Part shown: positions 34,872 through 44,940 of the stretch, piece by piece | How positions within the stretch are numbered: position 1 is the first letter of the stretch | Layout of the letters: the number at the start of each line of letters is the position of its first letter | From: Phreatobacter aquaticus | GTDB lineage: Bacteria > Pseudomonadota > Alphaproteobacteria > Rhizobiales > Phreatobacteraceae | Length of the DNA stretch: 64,000 nt | Reading direction: 5' to 3' | NCBI RefSeq assembly: GCF_005160265.1 | Contig: NZ_CP039865.1 | Span: 3,310,828 to 3,374,827, forward strand | Made by a program: the position numbers and the translations under genes | The notes under the pieces: model-generated | Database searches by the model: none | What the model saw: only the letters and a program-made list of their open reading frames with translations | What the model was told of the DNA's origin: nothing

Positions 34872-35336
34872 TCAAGTCGCCTCACGCACCGGGGGCGGCG
34901 GCAGGAACACCACTTCGTGCTTGGCGGCGAGCGCCACGACGGCATCCGGGTTCTGGTCGGGCAGCGAGTGGATGCCCCAGAACAGATCGTAGAGCTTGCG
35001 CGTCGGCGAGACCCAGAAGAAGCACTTCACCGGCTGGTCGGTCTTGTTGAAAATGCCATGGGACAGGCCCATCGGCAGGCGGATCAGGTCGCCGGCGGTC
35101 GCGACGAACTCGCGCCCTTCCAGCACCAGATCGAACCGGCCTTCGAGCATGTAGATGAACTCGTCCTGCGTCGGATGGATGTGCGGCGGCACGAAGGTGC
35201 CGGGCGGAAATGTCGCGTGCCACGACATCGAGCTTTCGCTCACCTGCTTGGGCACATAGATCTGGCCCAGAATGTTCCAGACGATCCCGTCGAGGCCGGT
35301 CCCGGCCTTGGTGATGCCTGCCGTCATCGGCTGCAT
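34872..35336 (-). CDS. Single-domain cupin protein
   Basis: A 154-residue cupin with motif 1 PPHIHPTQDEFIYMLEGRF (His, His, Glu ligands) and motif 2 DLIRLPMGLSHGIFN (His ligand), so it can bind a metal such as Fe or Mn. This type acts as small dioxygenase, isomerase or sensor. Its position near homogentisate dioxygenase and a flavin monooxygenase suggests aromatic metabolism, but nothing fixes the substrate. GGGGGAG lies six bases before the ATG at 35336. It has its own terminator. Confidence 0.85.
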   Translation of the reverse strand: MQPMTAGITKAGTGLDGIVWNILGQIYVPKQVSESSMSWHATFPPGTFVPPHIHPTQDEFIYMLEGRFDLVLEGREFVATAGDLIRLPMGLSHGIFNKTDQPVKCFFWVSPTRKLYDLFWGIHSLPDQNPDAVVALAAKHEVVFLPPPPVREAT

Positions 35337-35510
35337 GGTAAACTCCCCCTTTACGCGGTCGGCCGCATCCAAGCGCAAGCGCGGTGCGATCGCAATCGAC
35401 GAATGACGACATGATTACCGCCGGCGCGCAGGGGCCTCCAGGCGGCTTTGGCGTGGCGGCGTGCCGCGACCTCGGCTATGTCTGGTCCATCGCCCGACAG
35501 GATGCCTTTC

Positions 35511-36191
35511 ATGCTGAGCTTCACCCGCCATGCCGGCCACCGCGCCGACCACATTTCCTTCACGCCTGAAACGCTGGTGATCGCGGGCTGGGCCGGCCGT
35601 GACGAGGCGGCCATCCAGCATCATATCGAGGAACTCGCCGCCATCGGCGTGCCGCCGCCGTCCTCCGTGCCGGTTTTCTATCGTGGCGCCGCGCAATTGC
35701 TGACACAGGCACCGAAGGTTGAGGTGTTGGGGCCGGATTCCTCCGGCGAGATCGAACCGGTGATCGTGTCGCTCGCCGATGGGCTCTGGGTGACGGTCGG
35801 GTCCGACCACACCGACCGCAAGGCCGAGACGGTGGGCATCGCGCTGTCGAAGCAGCTCTGCGTCAAGCCGCTGGCCAATGTGCTCTGGCGCCTCGACGAG
35901 GTCGCCGCCCATTGGGACGAGCTGTTCCTGCGCGCCCATGCCGTCATCGGTGGCGAGCGCGTCGTCTATCAGGAGGGCAAGCTTGCCGCTCTCCGCCAGC
36001 CTGGCGACCTGATCCAGCGCTGGACTGGCAAGGAGACGCTGGCGCCGGCAACCGTCATGTTCGGCGGAACCCTTGGTGCGATCGGCGGCATCAGGCCGGC
36101 CGCCCGCTTCGAGATGGAATTGATCGACCCTGTCCTGCACCGGTCGATCAGCCATGCCTATGACATCGCCGACCTCCCCGTGATCAGCTGA
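35511..36191 (+). CDS. DUF2848-family protein
   Basis: A 226-residue cytoplasmic protein recognised from memory as DUF2848. Characteristic stretches are LVIAGWAGRDEAAIQHHIEE, PPPSSVPVFYRG, LWVTVGSDHTDRKAE and TVMFGGTLGAIGGI. I recall the family as distantly related to the fumarylacetoacetate hydrolase fold, which would suit its place next to homogentisate dioxygenase, but this needs a profile search. AGGA lies eight bases before the ATG at 35511; start codons at 35502 and further upstream are less well supported. Confidence 0.8.
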   Translation: MLSFTRHAGHRADHISFTPETLVIAGWAGRDEAAIQHHIEELAAIGVPPPSSVPVFYRGAAQLLTQAPKVEVLGPDSSGEIEPVIVSLADGLWVTVGSDHTDRKAETVGIALSKQLCVKPLANVLWRLDEVAAHWDELFLRAHAVIGGERVVYQEGKLAALRQPGDLIQRWTGKETLAPATVMFGGTLGAIGGIRPAARFEMELIDPVLHRSISHAYDIADLPVIS

Positions 36192-36192
36192 T

Positions 36193-36231
36193 GGCAGGAG
36201 TGCCGGGGCAGGGCGCCCCGGCACTCCTGCC
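36193..36231. terminator. 16-bp hairpin between convergent genes
   Basis: A perfect stem of 16 pairs, GGCAGGAGTGCCGGGG (36193-36208) with CCCCGGCACTCCTGCC (36216-36231), loop of seven. It fills almost all of the 43-base gap between the convergent stop codons of the DUF2848 gene and hmgA. Neither side has a strong T-run, but the symmetric placement fits a bidirectional terminator or 3' end stabiliser. Confidence 0.75.
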
Positions 36232-36234
36232 CCA

Positions 36235-37599
36235 TCATTTCGGTGCCTTGCGGGTCGGGTCGAAGTGCTTCTTCAGGTCGGCCCAGCAGTCGATGTAGTT
36301 CGGCTGCATGGTCGGCAACTCGCTGGCATGGCGGGTCAGCCGCTGGGGAAAGCGCGTCTCGAACATGAAGGCCATGGTGCCGGTCAGCTTCACCGGCTTT
36401 TGCTCGCCATTGCTGGCATGTTCGAAGGCCGTCATGTCCGGTCCATGAGACTGCATGCAATTGTGCAGGCTCATGCCGCCAGGCACGAAACCCTCGGGCT
36501 TGGCGTCATAGACGCCGTAGATCAGCCCCATGAACTCGCTCATGATGTTGCGGTGGTACCAGGGCGGACGGAACGTGTTCTCGCCGACCATCCAGCGCTC
36601 CGGGAAGATGACGAAGTCGACATTGGCAGTGCCCGGCGTCTCCGACGGCGCGGTCATCACCGTGAAGATCGATGGATCGGCATGGTCGAACAGGATCGGC
36701 CCGACCGGCGAGAAGTGCCTGAGATCATATTTGTAGGGATAGTAATTGCCGTGCCAGGCGACGACGTCGAGCGGCGATTGTCCGATGGCCGTGGCGTAGA
36801 GTTCTCCACCCCATTTGACGAAGAGCGTCGATGGCTCCTCGCGATCCTCATAGGCCGCGACGGGGGCCAGGAAGTCGCGTGAATTGGCCAGGCAATTGGC
36901 CCCGATCGGTCCGCGATCCGGCACGGTGAAGGCGCCACCGTAATTCTCGCAGACATAGGCGCGGGCAGGGCCGTTCACCAGTTCGACCTTGAACACGACG
37001 CCGCGCGGGATGATGCAGATCTCCCCCGGCTCGATCTCGATCCGGCCGAACTCGGTGCAGAAGCGAAGATTGTTCTCCTGCGCGACGATCAGGAACTCGC
37101 CATCGGCATTGAAGAAATACTCGGATGTCATCGAGCGGTTGATCACCAGCATATGGGCAGCCATGCCCACCTGCGTGTCGGCATCGCCAGCCGTCGTGAT
37201 GGTCTGCAAGCCCGTGACGAAAGTGACCGGCTCGGAGGGGATGGGTGTCGGATCCCAACGCAATTGGCCGATCGGCAATTCGCTCTCGTTGCGCGCCTCG
37301 GGCGCGGTGCGGATCAGGCCGCGATCGACCTTCACATAGCGGCCCGAATGCTTGACCGACGGGCGGATGCGATAGAGCCAGGAGCGCTGGTTGGTCGCCT
37401 GCGGCGCGGTAAACGGAGACCCCGAGAGCTGCTCGGCATAGAGCCCGTAATTGCACTTCTGCGGCGAGTTGCGTCCGATCGGCAGGGCGCCGGCGAGCGC
37501 CTCTGTCTCGAACGAATTGCCGAAGCCGGACATGTACTGAAGCGTACCGCCGCCGCGGTCGTCGGTGGGAACGAAGCCGGTCACATATTGCAGGGTCAT
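36235..37599 (-). CDS. hmgA: Homogentisate 1,2-dioxygenase
   Basis: A 454-residue non-heme iron dioxygenase that opens the ring of homogentisate to maleylacetoacetate in tyrosine and phenylalanine degradation. The iron ligands are visible as His and Glu in [14 protein letters not shown] and His in [13 protein letters not shown]; the catalytic loop [17 protein letters not shown] is also conserved. Length is normal for the family. The start at 37599 follows GAGGA by nine bases; the ATG three codons earlier abuts that site. The usual partners maiA and fahA are not adjacent; DUF2848 and an MFS transporter flank it instead. Confidence 0.96.
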   Translation of the reverse strand: MTLQYVTGFVPTDDRGGGTLQYMSGFGNSFETEALAGALPIGRNSPQKCNYGLYAEQLSGSPFTAPQATNQRSWLYRIRPSVKHSGRYVKVDRGLIRTAPEARNESELPIGQLRWDPTPIPSEPVTFVTGLQTITTAGDADTQVGMAAHMLVINRSMTSEYFFNADGEFLIVAQENNLRFCTEFGRIEIEPGEICIIPRGVVFKVELVNGPARAYVCENYGGAFTVPDRGPIGANCLANSRDFLAPVAAYEDREEPSTLFVKWGGELYATAIGQSPLDVVAWHGNYYPYKYDLRHFSPVGPILFDHADPSIFTVMTAPSETPGTANVDFVIFPERWMVGENTFRPPWYHRNIMSEFMGLIYGVYDAKPEGFVPGGMSLHNCMQSHGPDMTAFEHASNGEQKPVKLTGTMAFMFETRFPQRLTRHASELPTMQPNYIDCWADLKKHFDPTRKAPK

Positions 37600-37656
37600 C
37601 GGGGGCATCCTCGTCTGGCGATGTCGGCGCCAAACTAGTCTCAGATGAAACTATCG

Positions 37657-38904
37657 TCAATGCGCCGCCGCGGCTCGGGCCTTCTCCGCCTTTGCGCCGA
37701 ATCGCCGTTCGAGCAGCACCATGGCTGCCAGGGCGGCAAGCGACGACACCAGGGCCAGAAGGATCGGCGCCGTCGGGCCGCCATGGGTAAGGGCTGCGGC
37801 GAACACGATGGGCGCGGCCGCGAAGGCCAGGTTCTGCGGCAGCAGCAGCCAGCCATTCATGGTCGCGTAGGTGGCGCGCCCGAACAGCATGAGGGGCGCG
37901 GCATTGCGAACGATGGTCATGGCACCGGCCGACATGCCGTAGCCCACCACGAAGCCGATCGCGATCATGGGACCGGTCTCGACGACAAGCGGCAGCGTCA
38001 TGGCGAGCGGCATGATCGCGGTCGCTATGACGCCGACCATGAGGAGACCGAGGCGCTGGCCGAACATCATCTCGGCCATGCGCGACAGGATCTGCGCCGG
38101 TCCCATCGCGGCGCCCGCCGCAATCGCGAAGCTCGCCGGCAGGCCGAAGCCCTTGAGCACGTCGATGATCAGCAGCGGAATGCCCCAGGTGACGAAGCCG
38201 ATGAAGGAAAAGGCAGCCGCCATCAGGATGAAGGCGGAACGGCGCTCCTCCGGAGTGAGCGCCAGCGGTTCCATCACGACCGGCAGCTCACCAGTCCGCA
38301 CCACTTGTTCCTGTTCCCGGCGCCCGAGTGCCAAGGCGTGGAGCGGCAGGCAGACGAACACGTGAAGCGCCGCGAAGATGACCAGGGTCTCGCGCCAGCC
38401 GAACGTGTCGGAAAGCCAGGCCGTCAGCGGCCAGAACACCGCGGATGCCAGGCCGCCGACCAGAAAGAGCATGCCCATTGAGCGCCTGGCGCCATCGCCG
38501 GAGGTCTGGGCAATGGCTGCGGCGGCGCCCTGGGTCAGTGCCAGCGGGGCCCCCAGGCCGATGAAGACCCACGCGGCCACATAGCCCATCAACCCCTCTG
38601 CGCGCGACAGGATGACCAGCGCGACCGCCATGAGCACGGAGCCAAGGCACATCGGCAGGCGTGCGCCCGACCGGTCTAGGAAGCGGCCGGCGTGAGGGCC
38701 GATGGCGCCACTGACCAGCAGCATGATGGTGACGCCGCCGAACACCATTTCCCGCCCGAGGCCGAGGTCGCGAGTCAGGAACAGAGACAGGGTCGTCGGC
38801 AGATAATAGGTCGTGCCCCAGCCGATGATCTGGCCAATCGACAGCGCGGGCGTGACATATCTGAATGTCGGCCGGGCGACGCGCTGAACCGTTTCGATGG
38901 GCAT
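37657..38904 (-). CDS. MFS transporter, monocarboxylate-like
   Basis: A 415-residue major facilitator with 12 hydrophobic segments. N-terminal TPALSIGQIIGWGTTYYLPT and GPHAGRFLDRSGARLPM are typical of the oxalate/formate antiporter-like and monocarboxylate branch. A cytoplasmic loop of about 35 residues (ALGRREQEQVVRTGELPVV) separates the halves. It lies upstream of hmgA on the same strand, with a 57-base gap, so uptake of an aromatic acid feeding homogentisate is plausible (inference). The start at 38904 has AGGG seven bases before it; the reading frame stays open upstream through the tRNA-Gly gene, which cannot be coding. Confidence 0.87.
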   Translation of the reverse strand: MPIETVQRVARPTFRYVTPALSIGQIIGWGTTYYLPTTLSLFLTRDLGLGREMVFGGVTIMLLVSGAIGPHAGRFLDRSGARLPMCLGSVLMAVALVILSRAEGLMGYVAAWVFIGLGAPLALTQGAAAAIAQTSGDGARRSMGMLFLVGGLASAVFWPLTAWLSDTFGWRETLVIFAALHVFVCLPLHALALGRREQEQVVRTGELPVVMEPLALTPEERRSAFILMAAAFSFIGFVTWGIPLLIIDVLKGFGLPASFAIAAGAAMGPAQILSRMAEMMFGQRLGLLMVGVIATAIMPLAMTLPLVVETGPMIAIGFVVGYGMSAGAMTIVRNAAPLMLFGRATYATMNGWLLLPQNLAFAAAPIVFAAALTHGGPTAPILLALVSSLAALAAMVLLERRFGAKAEKARAAAAH

Positions 38905-39077
38905 GGCAGAACCCTGCCGAAACCGATCCGAGGCCACAACCATTGGCGCCGCAGGTCTGACCATCGCGTGCGGGTCGCGTGTCAGGCGACCGCGACAGGC
39001 CAGTCCCTTGGCCTGGCATGGATCGTCCAAGCCTCTTGATCCGCGGCACAGAATGTGGTCACTCGCCCGCCGGAGAT

Positions 39078-39151
39078 GCGGGTATAGCTCAATGGTAGAG
39101 CAGCAGCCTTCCAAGCTGAATACGCGGGTTCGATTCCCGCTACCCGCTCCA
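39078..39151 (+). tRNA. tRNA-Gly (TCC anticodon)
   Basis: Acceptor GCGGGTA (39078-39084) pairs with TACCCGC (39141-39147), discriminator T and encoded CCA follow. The anticodon loop CTTCCAA gives TCC. It is divergent from the MFS gene. The 161 bases after it hold the lipoprotein promoter region and nothing else recognised. Confidence 0.95.
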
Positions 39152-39312
39152 CCCCGTCCGTCAGGCATCCGCCGAGCGGTTGTCGCGGCTCCGCCCGATC
39201 GGGCGTGACGGCAACGCAGTCTATCCTGGCAGCCGTGTATAAGTTTCGCCGCCATCCTTGTACTCTTTGATCGCCGTGCTATTCGATGTCGATCGGATGG
39301 AAAGGTGTAGCA

Positions 39313-39957
39313 ATGTTGCGTCGCGTTGTTGGAGTAATTCTGTGCGCGGTGGCGCTTGCCGGTTGTAATGCGCCCGGACGCCAAATGTCAGTTGCAGAAC
39401 TGAACACCTATCGCGTTGCGGGCGTGGATGTTGTTCTGGCTCCAGGCGTAAACGGCAGGACGACCAGTTTCGAGATGGCGTATGCGCAGTCTCGCGGCGC
39501 CCAAACTCCTCCAGCCAGCACTTTGCCCGAGGCTCAGGTGACCTCGACCTCACGCGCGGGGCCGGACTATTTCACGGTCGTCAACTCTCCAGAGGCACAG
39601 GAATATTACCAGCGCCGGACCGTGGAGATTGTGCGGGACGAGATGGAAAAGAGGGTGGGGCACGCGCTGCTGGGCCAGAAGCCTGCGCGAATCCATGTGA
39701 CTGTCACGACCCTGACCCTGCCGAACGAGGCAATGCGCATCCTTGTGTCGCAGCACCATCTGCTGCAGGCAACGGTCGTGCTGCGCGATGCGGTGACAGG
39801 ACAGGCTCTGGTCACCTATCCGGACATGCGCGTCGTGATCGACGGTGGCGGAGGTCTGGTCGGGACATTCCTTGTCCCCGCACTTGTTGGTGGGCCTGTC
39901 GAAAGGCTTGCGGCGGAATTGGCGCAAGGCTATCGCAACTGGCTCTTGCAGAACTGA
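39313..39957 (+). CDS. Putative lipoprotein, unknown function
   Basis: A 214-residue protein with a lipoprotein signal: hydrophobic stretch and lipobox LAGC at residues 15-18, so Cys18 would be lipidated and the protein anchored in the envelope. The mature part contains a mixed alpha/beta region ([40 protein letters not shown]) and a C-terminal glycine-rich hydrophobic stretch ([20 protein letters not shown]) that may be membrane-associated. Base composition of 39230-39500 is less GC-rich than the neighbours, hinting at a separate origin. AAGG precedes the start. It stands immediately before tuf1, 67 bases away. Confidence 0.78.
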   Translation: MLRRVVGVILCAVALAGCNAPGRQMSVAELNTYRVAGVDVVLAPGVNGRTTSFEMAYAQSRGAQTPPASTLPEAQVTSTSRAGPDYFTVVNSPEAQEYYQRRTVEIVRDEMEKRVGHALLGQKPARIHVTVTTLTLPNEAMRILVSQHHLLQATVVLRDAVTGQALVTYPDMRVVIDGGGGLVGTFLVPALVGGPVERLAAELAQGYRNWLLQN

Positions 39958-40024
39958 GCGAAAACTCGTAACCGACCGTCCGTCGCGGGACCGCCCGTAT
40001 TTGGAAGCCTAAGGACCACGATCG

Positions 40025-41215
<1,191 letters not shown>

Positions 41216-41228
41216 TCGACGCTGCTAC

Positions 41229-41249
41229 GGAATGCGCAAACCGCATTCC
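41229..41249 (+). other. Hairpin after tuf1
   Basis: Perfect 8-bp inverted repeat GGAATGCG (41229-41236) and CGCATTCC (41242-41249), 13 bases after the tuf1 stop codon. It lies between the tuf1 end and the displaced tuf 3' fragment. No T-run follows, so whether it ends the tuf1 transcript is unclear. Confidence 0.6.
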
Positions 41250-41256
41250 TGATGCT

Positions 41257-41291
41257 GGCGCCGGCGTCGTCGCTTCCATCATCGAGTGATT
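41257..41291 (+). repeat. Displaced 35-base copy of tuf 3' end
   Basis: These 35 bases are identical to 60034-60068, the 3' end and first bases after the stop of tuf copy 2 (coding [10 protein letters not shown]-stop there). They sit 41 bases after the tuf1 stop, out of frame with it. The 13-base string ATCATCGAGTGAT occurs at both the true tuf1 end (41204-41216) and in this remnant (41278-41290), 74 bases apart. This looks like a scar of recombination or integration at the tuf1 3' end. Confidence 0.9.
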
Positions 41292-41318
41292 GATCACGGC
41301 GCCGCTCCGGACTATAGG
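41290..41318 (+). promoter_or_regulatory. Candidate promoter of tRNA-Trp
   Basis: TTGATC (41290-41295), 17-base spacer, TATAGG (41313-41318), 14 bases before the mature tRNA start. The -35 box overlaps the end of the tuf remnant. An 8-bp inverted repeat GGCGCCGC / GCGGCGCC (41298-41305, 41321-41328) overlaps the same site and could instead be a 5' leader hairpin. Confidence 0.5.
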
Positions 41319-41331
41319 AAGCGGCGCCTCT

Positions 41332-41407
41332 AGGGGTTTAGCTCAGCTGGTAGAGCGGCGGTCTCCAAAACCGCAGGTCGTGGGTTCGAATCCCCCAGCC
41401 CCTGCCA
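41332..41407 (+). tRNA. tRNA-Trp (CCA anticodon)
   Basis: Acceptor AGGGGTT (41332-41338) pairs with AGCCCCT (41397-41403), discriminator G, encoded CCA. The anticodon loop CTCCAAA gives CCA at 41365-41367. Placement between tuf and secE is conserved in many proteobacteria. Confidence 0.97.
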
Positions 41408-41413
41408 AATTCG

Positions 41414-41446
41414 AAAAGCCTCGGCGATCACATCGCCGGGGCTTTT
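41414..41446 (+). terminator. Rho-independent terminator after tRNA-Trp
   Basis: AAAAGCC (41414-41420) T CGGCGA (41422-41427), loop, TCGCCG (41433-41438) G GGCTTTT (41440-41446), then CATTTT. It isolates tRNA-Trp from the exporter gene and from secE. Confidence 0.9.
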
Positions 41447-41470
41447 CATTTTCCGACGGGAGTGCCTGAC

Positions 41471-42103
41471 ATGCCGGATCTCTCGACGCTCGCCCTGTTC
41501 GCACTGGCCTGTCTCGCGCTGACGATGACCCCCGGCCCGGACATGCTGCTGATCGCCTCGCGCAGCATCGGCCAGGGGCCCAAGGCGGGCTTTGCAACGC
41601 TGGCAGGCATTCAGGCCGGCACCTACGTCCATGCGCTTGCCGCTGCCTTCGGCCTCTCCGAGCTCTTCGTCGCCGTGCCCATGGCCTATGATGCGGTGCG
41701 CTGGGCCGGTGCCGCCTATCTGCTCCTTCTTGCCTGGACGAGCTTTCGGGCAGACGGGACGACCTTCGCGCCGTCGGAAGGGCTCGCAGCCGTGCCACTT
41801 GGCCGCATCGTCCGGCAGGGATTGGTGACCAATCTGCTCAATCCGAAGATGGTGCTGTTCGTGCTGGCGTTGTTCCCACAATTCATCAGGCCAGAATTCG
41901 GCTCAATCGTCTGCCAGACGCTGATTCTTGCCACCGTCCTCAATCTCATCGGCCTGGTCGTGAATGGCGCGGTCATCCTGACGGCAGGCAGCCTGCGGCG
42001 GCGGTTTTCCACCAGCGGCCGCTTTGCGCGCCTGCCGCAATATCTGCTGGGCGGCGTGTTTGCTGCCCTGGCGCTCCGGCTCGCCTGGAGCGAGAGCCGG
42101 TGA
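41471..42103 (+). CDS. LysE/RhtB-family exporter
   Basis: A 210-residue membrane protein with six hydrophobic segments and the family signature MTPGPDMLLIASRSIGQGPK near the N-terminus, followed by AGIQAGTYVHALAAAFGLS. This family exports amino acids such as lysine, threonine or homoserine. GGGAG lies eight bases before the ATG at 41471; a GTG at 41462 is an alternative. It is placed between tRNA-Trp and secE, which are usually adjacent, so it is an accessory gene inserted into the translation cluster. Confidence 0.87.
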   Translation: MPDLSTLALFALACLALTMTPGPDMLLIASRSIGQGPKAGFATLAGIQAGTYVHALAAAFGLSELFVAVPMAYDAVRWAGAAYLLLLAWTSFRADGTTFAPSEGLAAVPLGRIVRQGLVTNLLNPKMVLFVLALFPQFIRPEFGSIVCQTLILATVLNLIGLVVNGAVILTAGSLRRRFSTSGRFARLPQYLLGGVFAALALRLAWSESR

Positions 42104-42290
42104 TGCTGCGGCCCATGCCCGCCCGCGACCACATTTTCTTGACGTGCCGGTCCCGATCAGTTAGCAGACCCCACTCCCAGTCGGCCCGGTAACGGATATC
42201 CGACGGGACGAGCTTCCTCCTTGAGGCCGATTCGCCGGCCCCTGTCCGAAATGGATAAGGGCGGTGACCGGCCTTGTTCGGATTCAATTC

Positions 42291-42488
42291 ATGGCCAAGA
42301 CGAACCCTTTCGAGTTCATGCAGCAGGTCCGCCAGGAGGCCAACAAGGTCACCTGGCCGTCGCGCAAGGAGGTCGGCATCACGACCCTCATGGTCGTGAT
42401 CTTCATGGTCGTGTCGGCGATCTTCTTCTTCGCCGCCGATTCCATCATTCGATGGGGCGTCCAGACGCTCCTGTCGCTCGGCAGCTGA
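42291..42488 (+). CDS. secE: Preprotein translocase subunit SecE
   Basis: A 65-residue single-span membrane protein that clamps SecY in the protein-export channel. The conserved cytoplasmic amphipathic helix and signature EANKVTWPSRKEV precede the membrane segment (TTLMVVIFMVVSAIFFFAADS). Alphaproteobacterial SecE is this short form with one helix. The start at MAKTNPFEF is chosen over an in-frame codon nine positions earlier. nusG begins 13 bases after it. Confidence 0.93.
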   Translation: MAKTNPFEFMQQVRQEANKVTWPSRKEVGITTLMVVIFMVVSAIFFFAADSIIRWGVQTLLSLGS

Positions 42489-42501
42489 TCGGGAGGACGC
42501 C

Positions 42502-43032
42502 GTGGCGAAGCAGTGGTACGTCGTTCACGCCTATTCGAATTTCGAGAACAAGGTCGCCGAGGCGATTCGCGAGGGCGCAGCTCAACGCGGTCTGGCTGAG
42601 CTGTTCGACGACATTCTCGTTCCCAAGGAGCGGGTCATCGAAGTGCGCCGCGGCCGCAAGGTCGATACCGAGCGCAAGTTCTTCCCCGGCTATGTGCTGG
42701 TGAAGATGGAGATGACCGACCAGGCCTACCACCTGATCAAGAACACCCCGAAGGTCACCGGCTTCCTCGGTTCCGACAAGAAGCCCATGCCGATCCCGGA
42801 AGCCGAGGCGATGCGCATCGCCCAGCAGGTCCAGGAAGGCGTCGATCGTCCCAAGGCGACGATCAGCTTCGAGGTCGGCGAGAAGGTCAAGGTCAACGAC
42901 GGGCCCTTCGCCTCGTTCGAGGGCTTCATCGAGGAGGTCGACGAGGGCCGCGCCCGCGTCAAGGTCGCCGTCTCGATCTTCGGCCGGCCGACGCCGGTCG
43001 AACTGGAATTCGGTCAGGTCGACAAGCTCTGA
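42502..43032 (+). CDS. nusG: Transcription termination/antitermination factor NusG
   Basis: A 176-residue factor that binds the RNA polymerase clamp, suppresses pausing and couples it to Rho or to ribosomal S10. The N-terminal NGN domain (KQWYVVHAYSNFENKVAEAI) and the C-terminal KOW domain (EVGEKVKVNDGPFASFEGFI, VSIFGRPTPVELEF) are complete. It starts with GTG at 42502, preceded by GGGAGGA. Co-transcribed with secE. Confidence 0.97.
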   Translation: MAKQWYVVHAYSNFENKVAEAIREGAAQRGLAELFDDILVPKERVIEVRRGRKVDTERKFFPGYVLVKMEMTDQAYHLIKNTPKVTGFLGSDKKPMPIPEAEAMRIAQQVQEGVDRPKATISFEVGEKVKVNDGPFASFEGFIEEVDEGRARVKVAVSIFGRPTPVELEFGQVDKL

Positions 43033-43039
43033 TCGATCG

Positions 43040-43079
43040 GGCTCGCGAGAGCCTGAAGCCGGAACGGTCCGCCGTTCCG
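43040..43079 (+). other. Two hairpins between nusG and rplK
   Basis: GGCTC-GCGA-GAGCC (43040-43053, GNRA-type loop) is followed by CGGAACGG-TCCG-CCGTTCCG (43060-43079). They begin eight bases after the nusG stop in a 149-base gap. Neither has a T-run. They may be processing or stability elements, or part of the leader of the L11-L1 transcript, which is autoregulated by L1 in E. coli. Confidence 0.6.
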
Positions 43080-43181
43080 TTCACCCGTGGGAGGCGAGGG
43101 GAGGCGGTCCGCCATCCGCCCCGAACCCGACCACGAAACCCAACCGAGGGGCCTGTGACCAGGTCCTGAGAGGAGGTAGCC

Positions 43182-43610
43182 ATGGCGAAGAAAGTCGTCG
43201 GCTTCATTAAGCTGCAGGTGCCGGCTGGCGCTGCCAACCCGTCGCCGCCCATCGGCCCGGCGCTCGGCCAGCGCGGTCTGAACATCATGGAATTCTGCAA
43301 GGCCTTCAACGCGAAGACCCAGCAGATGGAAAAGGGGATGCCGATCCCCGTTGTCATCACGGCCTATCAGGACCGCTCCTTCACCTTCGAGATGAAGCAG
43401 CCGCCGGTGTCCTACTGGCTGAAGAAGGCCGCCAAGATCGACAAGGGCCACACGACCACCGGTCGTGGCTTCGTCGGCAAGATCACGCGCGCCCAGATCG
43501 CCGAGATCGCCAAGACGAAGATGGTCGACATGAACTGCGACACGGTCGAATCGGCCTCGTCGATGATCGAAGGCTCGGCCCGTTCCATGGGCCTCGAGGT
43601 CGTGGGGTGA
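43182..43610 (+). CDS. rplK: 50S ribosomal protein L11
   Basis: A 142-residue protein of the GTPase-associated centre of the large subunit. The N-terminal proline-rich loop ([20 protein letters not shown]), which is the thiostrepton-binding region, and the C-terminal 23S rRNA-binding domain are both intact. GAGGAGG lies just before the start. It overlaps no gene and is followed by rplA after four bases. Confidence 0.98.
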   Translation: MAKKVVGFIKLQVPAGAANPSPPIGPALGQRGLNIMEFCKAFNAKTQQMEKGMPIPVVITAYQDRSFTFEMKQPPVSYWLKKAAKIDKGHTTTGRGFVGKITRAQIAEIAKTKMVDMNCDTVESASSMIEGSARSMGLEVVG

Positions 43611-43614
43611 GATC

Positions 43615-44307
<693 letters not shown>

Positions 44308-44315
44308 TAAGCATC

Positions 44316-44348
44316 GGCGCCGGTACGGCCTTCGGGCCCGCCGGCGCC
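44316..44348 (+). other. Hairpin after rplA
   Basis: Eight-bp stem GGCGCCGG (44316-44323) and CCGGCGCC (44341-44348) enclosing further complementarity (GGCC and GGGCC). It follows the rplA stop by nine bases. No clear T-run follows, so it is either a weak terminator or a 3' stabiliser. Confidence 0.55.
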
Positions 44349-44411
44349 ATCGCTTTGCCGGTCACCTGGACAATCGACGCAGTTCGGCCTTGCGGAAAAA
44401 TGTGGGGCTAC

Positions 44412-44444
44412 CCACTTGGCAAGTGGAACAGGCTTTGCTAGACG
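44412..44444 (+). promoter_or_regulatory. Candidate rplJ-rplL promoter with dyad
   Basis: TTGGCA (44416-44421), 17-base spacer, TAGACG (44439-44444) could be the start of the L10-L12 transcript. The -35 element sits in the centre of a perfect dyad CCACTTG-G-CAAGTGG (44412-44426), which might be an operator. Both readings are from pattern only. Confidence 0.35.
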
Positions 44445-44449
44445 ACCTT

Positions 44450-44940
44450 GACTTGGGTGTGGGTGACCACGCCCTCATTGCGTTTGGGTGACAGAGCCCT
44501 CGACCTTTTGGCCGAGGACGAAGCGAGGATCTTGCGGCGGAGTGATCCGGGACCTCGATCAAGAGTCCGATACGAGTATCAAGAGCTTCCGTTCGGGGCG
44601 ACCCGGGCGGCAAGGCCAGTCAAGTCTGTCTCTGAAGGCCCGAGGGCCGATGAGGTGGCGACTGGTAAGTCCTGTCCGAGACTGCAGGCGAGGGGGCGTC
44701 CCCTCTTAATCGTGCAACGCCTGCACAGACGGGTGAAGACCGTTTCACCGGCGCGCAAGTGCCGAAGGATTGGTTCGAACTCACGGCACCTCGGCCGATG
44801 GATGGTTTCATCCACCGGTGTCCTGAGGGGACAGGGCCGAACGTCGATCGTTCGCCAAAGGCCGGCCTGGCCTGAGGGGCGATCGGCAGGTGCAACCCGG
44901 GAACTCCGTCTATGGGGTTCCCGATCTAGAGAGAGCAAAA
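44450..44940 (+). ncRNA. Structured rplJ leader (L10-leader candidate)
   Basis: This stretch of nearly 500 bases before rplJ has no credible coding region, since frames differ from ribosomal-gene codon usage. It can fold into several helices: CCTCG/CGAGG near 44500, TGCAGGCG (44683-44690) with CGCCTGCA (44718-44725) enclosing AGGGG-GCGT-CCCCT, TGGATG-GTTT-CATCCA near 44800, and CGGGAAC (44898-44904) with GTTCCCG (44917-44923) just before the ribosome site. Ribosomal L10(L12)4 represses its own mRNA through such a leader in many bacteria; by position this is the equivalent. Which helix binds L10 is not determined. Confidence 0.6.

Noticed and set aside
39152-39384. Extension of the MFS frame upstream of 38904 through tRNA-Gly
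   Set aside because: It would translate a tRNA gene; the supported start is at 38904.
41257-41291. Remnant as part of a longer functional tuf frame
   Set aside because: It is 74 bases out of register with the tuf1 stop, so not in frame, and lacks any start.
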